Of a DNA stretch of 11,245 nucleotides, positions 1 to 5,281 are shown one piece after another. Numbering within the stretch: the stretch's first letter is position 1; each line of letters begins with the position of its first letter. This stretch comes from JBFKOL01 sp041628815 (GTDB lineage Bacteria > Bacteroidota > Bacteroidia > Chitinophagales > Saprospiraceae): the NCBI GenBank assembly GCA_041628815.1, contig JBFKOL010000113.1, positions 1 through 11,245 of the forward strand. Direction: 5' to 3'. Below the pieces are notes generated by a model. That model was given only the letters and a program-made list of their open reading frames with translations, had not been told where the DNA came from and did not search any database. Position numbers and translations under genes: made by a program.

Positions 1-330
1 ATGCCTTTCATTCAGAAAGTTTCTAGCCTCAAGAATACGTTGTTCCAACTGCTCGACTTCAGGTTTTCTTATCAGGTTTCTCACCGTCGAACTAGGAAGT
101 ATGATAGGACTATGGTGCTCTGGTTCGATGTCAAAATGAATAAGGTCGGCAAACAGCAAGGTATCTTTGTCAACAAAGAGGTTTTGCAAGCCAAGAAATT
201 TTTGACCTACGGGCTTGCAATATCCTACATTAACCTCTTTCTGGATAAACGAAGAGACGAGACCCAATGTACTGGTTGTCTTCCCTACATGTTGGCTGCT
301 GGCCGCGACATATATATTTTTGTACTTCAT
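1..330 (-). CDS. BioD-like P-loop NTPase (DRTGG/phosphotransacetylase N-domain family), N-terminal part, cut by window edge
   Basis: The minus strand is open from an ATG at 330 down to base 1, giving 110 codons with no stop, so only the N-terminus is present. The protein begins MKYKNIYVAASSQHVGKTTS. This is a P-loop near residues 10-19, with G16-K17-T18-T19 as nucleotide-binding residues and alanine where many P-loops have the first glycine. VGYCKPVGQKF follows at about residues 36-46 and then a DKDTLLFADLIHF segment. This pattern is that of dethiobiotin-synthetase-like ATPases, found in Bacteroidota either fused to a DRTGG domain or as the N-terminus of phosphotransacetylases. The exact reaction is unknown to me, and the missing C-terminus decides which architecture it has. 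The gene is divergent from the M23 peptidase, with only 19 bp between start codons. A 114-codon plus-strand ORF over the same DNA is a shadow. Confidence 0.75.
   Translation of the reverse strand, partial: MKYKNIYVAASSQHVGKTTSTLGLVSSFIQKEVNVGYCKPVGQKFLGLQNLFVDKDTLLFADLIHFDIEPEHHSPIILPSSTVRNLIRKPEVEQLEQRILEARNFLNERH
292..322 (+). promoter_or_regulatory. Candidate Bacteroidota promoter for the M23 peptidase gene
   Basis: TATTTTTG at 315-322 fits the -7 consensus TAnnTTTG exactly. A TTG at 292-294 lies 20 nt upstream, where the -33 box is expected. Transcription would start near 326, leaving a leader of about 24 nt before the ATG at 350. Both boxes lie inside the first codons of the divergent NTPase gene. 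A match of this length in AT-rich DNA could be chance. Confidence 0.45.
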
Positions 331-349
331 CGAAAACAGAATTGATGCG

Positions 350-1018
350 ATGTTTACTCTGAATCAGGGCAACCAAGATACTATTTATCCCATTATGGGA
401 GATGCGTACAACTCGGCAGATTGCACGGTGCTTCAACTGGATGATTCGGTCCGATACCGTAATGCCCCACTAGGCTTTGATGACCTTCAGATTTACTTGC
501 CGTGGTTCCTCAAAGAGAAAAAAGCACTGATCGCCATTGGTGGATACGGCGAAAAAAGAAACCTTTACCAATCCAGCAGTCATTTTTCCAATACCAATCA
601 AAACCGGAATATCCATCTTGGAATCGATGTATGGATACCTGCAGGAACAAAGATCTATGCTCCTATTAAAGGTAAGATTCACAGCTTTGCCTTCAACAAC
701 AAATTTCTGGATTATGGCTATACATTGATCCTTTCACATGAATCAGGATCTCAAAAATTTCATACGCTGTATGGTCATCTTGGAGCAGAATTCTTCAAAT
801 CATGGGTAAGGGGATCAAAGATAAGCGCTGGAACCTGTCTAGCCCAAGTTGGCGGTAAAGCAGTGAATGGAGGATGGTATCCACACTTACACTTCCAGGT
901 CATACACGACATGGGAGGGTGGGACGGAGACTACCCCGGAGTCTGTACAGAAAGTGAAAAGGATTTTTATCTAAAGAATTGTCCTGACCCTATGCCTCTC
1001 ATCAAATTTTCTGGATAA
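350..1018 (+). CDS. M23 family (LytM-type) metallopeptidase without signal peptide
   Basis: This 222-residue protein has the full M23 zinc signature. HLGID places H89 and D93, LYGHLG places H143, and HLHF places H179 and H181. By comparison with LytM, H89, D93 and H181 bind zinc while H143 and H179 act in catalysis, cutting peptide bonds in peptidoglycan cross-bridges or stems. The segment IGGYGEKRNLYQ near residue 65 and the ending GDYPGVCTESEKDFYLKNCP are typical of a Bacteroidota subgroup of about 210-230 residues. I chose ATG 350 because family similarity starts at once (DTIYPIMGDAY) and a -7 box lies just upstream. The longer reading from 215 runs through the divergent NTPase gene. No signal peptide or membrane segment is visible, so either export is by an unknown route or the substrate is internal. 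A strong terminator follows 25 bp after the stop. Confidence 0.88.
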   Translation: MFTLNQGNQDTIYPIMGDAYNSADCTVLQLDDSVRYRNAPLGFDDLQIYLPWFLKEKKALIAIGGYGEKRNLYQSSSHFSNTNQNRNIHLGIDVWIPAGTKIYAPIKGKIHSFAFNNKFLDYGYTLILSHESGSQKFHTLYGHLGAEFFKSWVRGSKISAGTCLAQVGGKAVNGGWYPHLHFQVIHDMGGWDGDYPGVCTESEKDFYLKNCPDPMPLIKFSG

Positions 1019-1043
1019 TTCTTCAATCCGGCAATGACTAAAC

Positions 1044-1088
1044 AAAAAAAGCACGCTCCAATTCCAAACCATTTGAGCGTGCTTTTTT
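1044..1088. terminator. Bidirectional Rho-independent terminator
   Basis: GCACGCTC (1051-1058) pairs perfectly with GAGCGTGC (1075-1082) around a 16-nt loop. The stem is preceded by seven A (1044-1050) and followed by six T (1083-1088), so it can end transcription in both directions. On the plus strand it closes the M23 gene. On the minus strand it lies 12 nt past the 3' end of the tRNA-like RNA. Confidence 0.85.
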
Positions 1089-1094
1089 CATTTG

Positions 1095-1237
1095 CTGTGA
1101 GAGAAGGATTCGAACCTCCACGAGGCGCTTAGCAACAGGACAAAAGAAATTTGTGTGGTCAACCCCTATCCAATGTTTATCGCGTTATCCCCACCCCCGA
1201 GACAAGAGGGCATGTCTACCTTTTTCATCACCTCACA
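1095..1237 (-). ncRNA. tRNA-like RNA: leucine-type (class II) scaffold with 74-nt variable region and GTC anticodon
   Basis: Read on the minus strand, all tRNA parts appear in order. The acceptor stem TGTGAGG (1237-1231) pairs with TCTCACA (1102-1096), seven pairs with one G-U, and C1238 can also pair with G73. T8-G9 follow, then a 3-bp D stem ATG/CAT around AAAAAGGTAGA, which closely matches tRNA-Leu D arms. The anticodon stem is CCCTC/GGGGG (1210-1206/1198-1194) with loop TTGTCTC, which reads GTC at 1203-1201. The T arm is GGAGG-TTCGAAT-CCTTC (1119-1103), and the discriminator is G1095 with no encoded CCA. The region between anticodon stem and T arm is 74 nt (1193-1120), against about 15 in normal tRNA-Leu. 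Its base forms a class-II-like arm: GGGG/CCTC plus CGC/GCG, with a bulge and a loop of about 53 nt. A consensus promoter and a terminator flank it. G34-U35-C36, C38 and G73 agree with aspartate identity, but T37 and the body do not. It may be a true unusual tRNA, a regulatory RNA, or a decayed tRNA-Leu. Confidence 0.65.
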
Positions 1238-1252
1238 GTATTTTCAAGCTAA

Positions 1253-1276
1253 CAGTGCTTTTCATTTAAAGCGCTG
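1253..1276 (-). other. 5' hairpin of the tRNA-like transcript
   Basis: On the minus strand CAGCGCTTT (1276-1268) pairs with AAAGCACTG (1261-1253) around a 6-nt loop, nine pairs with one G-U. The first base falls where the upstream -7 box predicts transcription to begin (about 1276). The primary transcript may therefore carry a 5'-terminal hairpin, then a 15-nt linker, then the tRNA-like domain. RNase P may remove it if the RNA is processed like a tRNA. Confidence 0.45.
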
Positions 1277-1279
1277 ATA

Positions 1280-1312
1280 CAAAGGTAAGTTGCAATTCTC
1301 ATTTTTTGCAAA
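1280..1312 (-). promoter_or_regulatory. Consensus Bacteroidota promoter driving the tRNA-like RNA
   Basis: On the minus strand TTTG (1312-1309) is followed after 21 nt by TACCTTTG (1287-1280). These match both boxes of the Bacteroidota housekeeping promoter. No protein gene follows in this direction before the tRNA-like element and its terminator, so the RNA is the only candidate product. The sequence upstream (about 1315-1375) is very AT-rich and could act as an UP element. Confidence 0.65.
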
Positions 1313-1498
1313 TGTTTCAATTAAATAGTTTAATTTTTTGATTATTATTACTATTCGATACTATTATTAAACATTATCCTTTAAGGAGCGCAGATTTGCC
1401 TTGGATATTAGAAATTATTTAAGCGATTTTAGCACCTAACAGGTGATATTTGCGATGGCTTGACCTTAAATGGATGTTATTTCGCTTCTAGCCAAACT
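1313..1498. other. AT-rich intergenic stretch, no gene seen
   Basis: Between the tRNA-like promoter and the stop of the TPR gene I find no coding frame. The part nearest the promoter is strongly AT-rich and contains TACTATT twice in about 17 bp. At 1433-1445 there is a short hairpin, CACCT-AAC-AGGTG, roughly 55 bp past the end of the minus-strand TPR gene. It has no T-tract, so I do not call it a terminator. Confidence 0.5.
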
Positions 1499-2119
1499 TC
1501 AGCGCATCTTGGGTCTGCGCCTTTTACTTTTGCCCCCACCCTGCTGCATCATATGGATACCCTGCTTTCCCATTGACCTGGCAGCTTTTACCTGGCCACT
1601 ATTGCTTAAAGCCTTTTCGAACTGGACCATCTGAGCCTTTAGCTGATTTTCGGTAATCTTTAATTTTTTAGCATCCCTGAAATATTTTTTCGCCGCTTTC
1701 CATTTGCCTTTAGCTCCATTAATGTTGGCAAGCTGGAGAAGCACCATGCCTCGTTCGTTATCAGATGGTAAATTCATATGCAACGCCCTGTCAAAGAGGG
1801 ACTCTGCCGCCGACATTTCTTTATTATTCATGGCAATTGCCCCCCGCATAATGTAGTAAAATGCTCTCTGTGTTACATATAGCCAATCCGGTTTTAAGGT
1901 AAGTGCGAGTATTTTTTCGGCCTTTTCGAAATCCCCATCCTGGATATGTTTCGCCGCAGTATTGACACTTCCGAAGAAAAGGTAGATAAGAAATAGTATC
2001 AAACCCACCAAGAGAAGAGGAAAGGCGTACCAAAAATTGACAAGAAAAGCCAGGATTATTCCACCAAAAAGCAGGAAGGCTGTAATTCCAAGTAAGATGT
2101 AAATGTTGAGATTAAACAT
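1499..2119 (-). CDS. Membrane-anchored TPR-like protein with basic C-terminal tail
   Basis: The protein has 206 residues. Two hydrophobic segments at about 6-28 and 31-49 form a membrane hairpin. Residues 52-172 follow as amphipathic helices with TPR-like A/G/A positions, for example DGDFEKAEKILALTL, AAESLFDRALHM, and GKWKAAKKYFRDAKKL. The end is short, glycine-rich and strongly basic (GGGKSKRRRPKMR). TPR proteins usually hold partners together, and nothing here names the partner or the process. The basic tail could contact nucleic acid or the phospholipid surface, which is inference. The gene starts 27 bp after the methyltransferase stop and is probably the last member of the same transcript. 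I know similar small TPR membrane proteins in Bacteroidota only as hypothetical. Confidence 0.75.
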   Translation of the reverse strand: MFNLNIYILLGITAFLLFGGIILAFLVNFWYAFPLLLVGLILFLIYLFFGSVNTAAKHIQDGDFEKAEKILALTLKPDWLYVTQRAFYYIMRGAIAMNNKEMSAAESLFDRALHMNLPSDNERGMVLLQLANINGAKGKWKAAKKYFRDAKKLKITENQLKAQMVQFEKALSNSGQVKAARSMGKQGIHMMQQGGGKSKRRRPKMR

Positions 2120-2146
2120 GAAATAGATTATTCGGCAAAGTTACAA

Positions 2147-2836
2147 CTAATCGTCCTTCATGACCCGACAGTCGCTGATCAACATATAATTCCGATGGAT
2201 ATACCGCATACATCCATCTGTAAAGACCTCTTTAAATAATCCAAAAAATATCCTTGACTCCTCCCTGTCGCGATGATCAAAAGCCGGTGTATTGAAGATC
2301 AAAACACCATCGGGGTTCAATGCTCTTTTGCACGAATCGAGGAAATCCATCGATTTAAATTGTCCTGGTATTATATCCTCGATAAAGATATCTACACATA
2401 TCAAATCGTATTTGTCTTGAACTGTTTGCATGAATACCTCTGCATCAGCTATGACTACGTCAACAGGTGATTGTATCTTATGCAGGACGTAATCATTGGC
2501 CAATTCGCAAACGGAAGGATCGATTTCAACTGCTGCGAATGTCCATCGAAGAGGATTGATATTTTCAAGGATCTGGATGATACTGCCTAGCCCCAAACCA
2601 AGAATCAGCACCTTGTGGCCTGGTATTTTTGATAGATCCACCGAATGTTCAAAAAGATGCTTGAAATTGTAGTAGCGTTCTTCGTAGGAATACACTGCTT
2701 TTTCCGTACACAGCTGGAGTTTGCCTTTTCTCAGAATGAGATAGAGCTCGTTACCAAAAACGGATTCACTGGAGGTTATCAAGACGTCCGTTAAATAACT
2801 TCTGATCTCGTCCCACCATGTGAGCGATTTAATCAT
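2147..2836 (-). CDS. Spermidine-synthase-like SAM-dependent methyltransferase/aminopropyltransferase fold protein
   Basis: This 229-residue protein has a Rossmann-type SAM-binding core. HKVLILGLGLGS, at about residues 74-85, is the glycine motif. AAVEIDPSVCELA, at about 101-113, carries the acidic residue that holds the ribose (E104/D106). VVIADAEVFM gives D131, and YDLICVDIFIED gives D149. Order and spacing fit the spermidine synthase superfamily. The protein is short and I do not see enough of the polyamine pocket to claim that reaction, so the substrate is unknown. I chose the ATG at 2836 (MIKSLTWWDEI), not the in-frame ATG at 2878. From 2836 the start overlaps the GlmU-like stop by 8 nt (ATGATTAA), which suggests translational coupling, and the earlier start would overlap by 50 nt. 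Confidence 0.8.
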   Translation of the reverse strand: MIKSLTWWDEIRSYLTDVLITSSESVFGNELYLILRKGKLQLCTEKAVYSYEERYYNFKHLFEHSVDLSKIPGHKVLILGLGLGSIIQILENINPLRWTFAAVEIDPSVCELANDYVLHKIQSPVDVVIADAEVFMQTVQDKYDLICVDIFIEDIIPGQFKSMDFLDSCKRALNPDGVLIFNTPAFDHRDREESRIFFGLFKEVFTDGCMRYIHRNYMLISDCRVMKDD

Positions 2837-3995
2837 CAATTGAATTGTTGAAAACGTCCGAAAGAATTTGTATTTCAAGATCCGCCAGTTCTATTTCTTT
2901 CCTCATCATCGCCTTGCGTGCAACATCAATTGCTTTTTCAAGTCTATACCTGTCGTCCCGACCCCAAGAATAGGACTGCACAAAGCCTTTGGGGTGGTAA
3001 TTGAAAATGTTTGCGAATACCCCTACTACAGTTCCTGTGGAAAAAGCAGTATTAATCGCACATTTTGAGTGATCGCCCATGATTACACCAAGAAATTGTC
3101 GACCCGTGTCACGCATTACCCCTGAGGCCATATCGTACAATCGAACCTGACCGTATGTATTTTTCATATTCGACGTACATGAACCAGCTCCAAAATTGCA
3201 CCAGGCTCCAATGAAAGAGTCTCCAATATAACCGTCGTGACCCTTGCTGGAAAAAGCCTGAAACAAGCTGTTTTTTACCTCTCCGCCAAGTTTGCAATGA
3301 GGCCCCGTACTCGTTGCTCCATAAATCTTTGCACCCATTTTCAGTACGGTACTTTCCCCCAATGCACAGGGTCCTTTGATAATTGATCCCTCCAAAATCA
3401 CAACGTTACGGCCGATGTAGACGGGCCCGTCTTCCGTGTTGATTATGGAATTGTAAATTTTTGCATCTTCTTCTATAAACAATTGGTCACCACGAATGAA
3501 GTTGGATTCATCGGGATTCCGAGATGTCCTGCCCCTGGTGATCATTTTAAAATCCCTTCGGATCTGGCTGTTATTGAATGTTATCAAATCTTCTGGTCTC
3601 TTTACCCAATGATGCTCGGCAGTGTCGGCACTCGTCGAAGTTCCATATCCTCCTGATACAAGAAATTTTAAAGAGTCGTTTTGATTTAACCTGGCAGCCA
3701 TCCACATACCTCCATCCTCCAAGCTGTCACCTATTCGAAGATTTCCAATTTTTTCAATTAGGGATTCATCTGGCAGAACAGCACTGTTGACCAGAATATT
3801 GTCAGCAGTAAAACGAGGTGACCAAAAAGCATTAAACAAGGGTAAAGAATAGGTGCTAACAGTCGCTTGGGTGACTTTCTCCCATTTTTCACGAATGGTC
3901 AATATACCACACCGTAAATGCGAAGCAGGTCTTGTAAGAGTCAAAGGATAGAGCTCTTTTAAATTATGACCATCGACCAAAATGAGATTCTTCAT
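2829..3995 (-). CDS. GlmU-like putative sugar nucleotidyltransferase (Bacteroidota type)
   Basis: The protein has 388 residues. Its N-terminus (MKNLILVDGHNLKELYPLTLTRP, then HLRCGILTI) is the signature of the alternative Bacteroidota GlmU family, proposed to make UDP-N-acetylglucosamine or a related nucleotide sugar for the cell envelope. From about residue 165 to 340 it reads as a left-handed beta helix, for example EDAKIYNSIINTEDGPVYIG, GSIIKGPCALGE and GAKIYG, then SFIGAWCNFGAGSCTSNMKN, and MGDHSKCAINTAF. This is the fold of acyltransferase domains of GlmU and LpxA. Activity on a specific sugar is inferred from family naming only. The start at 3995 matches the family N-terminus, yet the rpmE2 terminator ends about 3 nt upstream, leaving no room for a normal ribosome-binding site. 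It is translationally coupled to the methyltransferase behind it. Confidence 0.88.
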   Translation of the reverse strand: MKNLILVDGHNLKELYPLTLTRPASHLRCGILTIREKWEKVTQATVSTYSLPLFNAFWSPRFTADNILVNSAVLPDESLIEKIGNLRIGDSLEDGGMWMAARLNQNDSLKFLVSGGYGTSTSADTAEHHWVKRPEDLITFNNSQIRRDFKMITRGRTSRNPDESNFIRGDQLFIEEDAKIYNSIINTEDGPVYIGRNVVILEGSIIKGPCALGESTVLKMGAKIYGATSTGPHCKLGGEVKNSLFQAFSSKGHDGYIGDSFIGAWCNFGAGSCTSNMKNTYGQVRLYDMASGVMRDTGRQFLGVIMGDHSKCAINTAFSTGTVVGVFANIFNYHPKGFVQSYSWGRDDRYRLEKAIDVARKAMMRKEIELADLEIQILSDVFNNSIDD

Positions 3996-3997
3996 AA

Positions 3998-4023
3998 CAA
4001 AAAAACCCCGCCACAGCGAGGTT
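3998..4023 (-). terminator. Rho-independent terminator between rpmE2 and the GlmU-like gene
   Basis: On the minus strand AACCTCGC (4023-4016) pairs with GCGGGGTT (4011-4004) around TGTG, eight pairs with one G-U. A T-tract reaches 3998. It lies about 30 bp past the rpmE2 stop and immediately before the ATG of the next gene (3995). It may therefore end most rpmE2 messages and act as an attenuator for the genes behind it. Confidence 0.8.
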
Positions 4024-4052
4024 ATTTTATCTTTTCATGAATTATACATCAA

Positions 4053-4328
4053 TCACTCTGATGCTGACTCACCTTTTTTAGCAAACTTGGCAAATTTCTT
4101 GTTGAACTTGTCTATGCGGCCAGCAGTGTCTACAAATTTCATCTTACCCGTAAAGAACGGATGGGATTTGTTGGAGATCTCCAATTTAACCAAAGGATAT
4201 TCCTTCCCATCGTCCCAAACGATGGTATCCTTAGTGGGTGCACAAGATCTCGTCAGAAAAGTTTCATCACACGAAAAATCTTTAAACACTACAAAACGGT
4301 AATTAGATGGATGTGTATCTTTTTTCAT
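4053..4328 (-). CDS. rpmE2: Ribosomal protein L31 type B
   Basis: This 91-residue protein is a component of the large ribosomal subunit near the central protuberance. MKKDTHPSNYRFVVFKDFSC, then KEYPLVKLEISNKSHPFFTGKM and VDTAGRIDKFNKKF, is the clear L31 pattern. It lacks the CxxC zinc motif of type A and is close to the usual type B length. Type B L31 works without zinc, and in species holding both types it replaces type A under zinc limitation. No zinc-uptake operator is evident here, and Bacteroidota often have only this form. I chose the ATG at 4328 because homologues start MKKxxHP. The in-frame ATG at 4352 would lie on the promoter's -7 box. Its own promoter and terminator make it an independent unit inside the gene train. 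Confidence 0.95.
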   Translation of the reverse strand: MKKDTHPSNYRFVVFKDFSCDETFLTRSCAPTKDTIVWDDGKEYPLVKLEISNKSHPFFTGKMKFVDTAGRIDKFNKKFAKFAKKGESASE

Positions 4329-4349
4329 GTCCGCACATTTAATGGGGCG

Positions 4350-4380
4350 CAAAGGTAATACAAATATCGATACAGTAAAA
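4350..4380 (-). promoter_or_regulatory. Promoter of rpmE2
   Basis: On the minus strand TACCTTTG (4357-4350) matches TAnnTTTG perfectly and is identical to the -7 box of the tRNA-like RNA. The -33 position holds TTTT (4380-4377) at 19 nt spacing instead of TTTG. Predicted start is about 4346, with a leader of about 18 nt. The -33 bases are also the T-tract of the preceding terminator. Confidence 0.6.
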
Positions 4381-4400
4381 GACCTGGAATCAGGTCTTTT
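4377..4400 (-). terminator. Terminator hairpin overlapping the SRPBCC stop codon
   Basis: AAAAGACCTG and CAGGTCTTTT form a perfect 10-bp stem around a 4-nt loop. The SRPBCC gene's stop codon (TGA, 4392-4390) lies inside the hairpin. The minus-strand T-tract is only four bases, so termination may be partial. The hairpin is symmetrical and could act from either side. Confidence 0.65.
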
Positions 4401-4830
4401 CCCGGCAATAATTCAAAAAATGGACCTTGAGTAATTCTTCCCATCCCTTTTTCAAGGATTGAATCGTAGATTCTTTTACAATGCCAAGAAAATCCACGGA
4501 GAGTGTTAAACGTGTCTTCCCATTAACACGCTCAAATTCATATTTTTCGAAGGTTAGTACCGGCCCTCCGAAGGCTTTGGTAAGGTTTCCTCTTATCTCC
4601 AGTGATCTTAGGTAATCTACCCCGATCACATCTCCCCAGATCAATCCATCGCCTTCACCGAAATCCTCAAAAGCTTTTCCACCCATGAAGGTCTGGATGA
4701 GAAACCTTTTAGTCCTGGGTGATGAAAAATAAGTTCTCGGCCACCAAAGGTTGATTTGATTGAAATAGTATTCCCACGTGTGGGCAACATTCTGATCGAC
4801 AATGATTGCTATCTTAATGGACTCTGCCAT
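4390..4830 (-). CDS. SRPBCC (START-like) domain protein
   Basis: The protein has 146 residues from ATG 4830. It opens with SIKIAIIVDQNVAHTWEYY, a beta strand leading into a helix. NLWWPRTYFSS, GEGDGLIWGDVIGVDYL, VLTFEKYEFERVNGKTRLTLSVDFLG and a closing helix KKGWEELLKVHFLNYC complete it. This is the helix-grip layout of the SRPBCC/AHSA1 family, whose members bind hydrophobic ligands or assist Hsp90-type chaperones. The ligand cannot be read from the sequence. An upstream in-frame ATG at 4857 would add MINLPHQKS. I prefer 4830 because the fold begins directly after it, but neither start has a clear ribosome-binding site. It follows yraN by about 42 bp in the same direction. Confidence 0.75.
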   Translation of the reverse strand: MAESIKIAIIVDQNVAHTWEYYFNQINLWWPRTYFSSPRTKRFLIQTFMGGKAFEDFGEGDGLIWGDVIGVDYLRSLEIRGNLTKAFGGPVLTFEKYEFERVNGKTRLTLSVDFLGIVKESTIQSLKKGWEELLKVHFLNYCREKT

Positions 4831-4872
4831 AGACTTTTGATGCGGCAAATTAATCAAAGTGAAAGGATTTGG

Positions 4873-5241
4873 TTACAAAAGACCTGGAAAAAAGGCATCC
4901 AGGAAATGCTTCAATTCGTACTGCTTGCCGTTTGTGAAGATGATTGAGATTACATCAAAACGAAATTCCCATTCGTGATTGTGGGCATTCATGAAAGCCG
5001 ACGCTGCACCTGCTATTTTCGCTATTTTTTTCTCATTGATAAATGTCTCGGGTCTGCCGTATGAAATACTACTTCGGCTTTTGACTTCGACAAATACCAA
5101 GATTGCATCATCATAGGCAATAATGTCGATTTCTCCCTTTCCAAAACGCCAATTAGTTGCCACAATCTCATATCCGAGTCCTTCCAGAAATTCTCTTGCC
5201 AGATCTTCGCCTTTTTTTCCAATTTCATGCTTTGTGGACAT
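4873..5241 (-). CDS. yraN: YraN family (UPF0102) endonuclease-fold protein
   Basis: The protein has 122 residues, the usual length of the family. KHEIGKKGEDLAREFLEGLG at residues 4-23 is the typical opening. WRFGKGEIDIIAYDD gives E37 and D39, and VFVEVKSRSS gives E52 and K54. Together these form the D/E-x-K core of a Holliday-junction-resolvase-like nuclease fold. The cellular role of YraN is not settled and a DNA-processing function is inferred from the fold. The gene is divergent from the sugar-phosphate isomerase with 40 bp between start codons. It heads the minus-strand series, with SRPBCC 42 bp behind it. I saw no consensus -7 box in the 40-bp gap for this gene. Confidence 0.9.
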   Translation of the reverse strand: MSTKHEIGKKGEDLAREFLEGLGYEIVATNWRFGKGEIDIIAYDDAILVFVEVKSRSSISYGRPETFINEKKIAKIAGAASAFMNAHNHEWEFRFDVISIIFTNGKQYELKHFLDAFFPGLL

Positions 5242-5281
5242 CTTATTTTACATATTTGCAGAATAAAATTAATATGAGGAT

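Noticed and set aside
1..345. Plus-strand ORF of 114 codons at the left edge
   Set aside because: It covers the opposite strand of a clear P-loop NTPase reading frame, has no recognisable family pattern, and is a shadow.
215..349. Extended N-terminus of the M23 peptidase from ATG 215
   Set aside because: The added residues match nothing in the family and overlap the divergent NTPase gene. The family pattern begins right after ATG 350.
1095..1237. tmRNA, tRNA-Sec or 6S RNA as identity of the tRNA-like element
   Set aside because: It is too short for tmRNA and has no tag frame. The anticodon is not TCA, and the extended bubbled hairpin of 6S RNA is not seen. A normal-length tRNA ending at 1095 has no matching 5' acceptor strand near 1180.
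1433..1445. Terminator behind the TPR gene
   Set aside because: The hairpin has only 5 bp and no T-tract on the minus strand.
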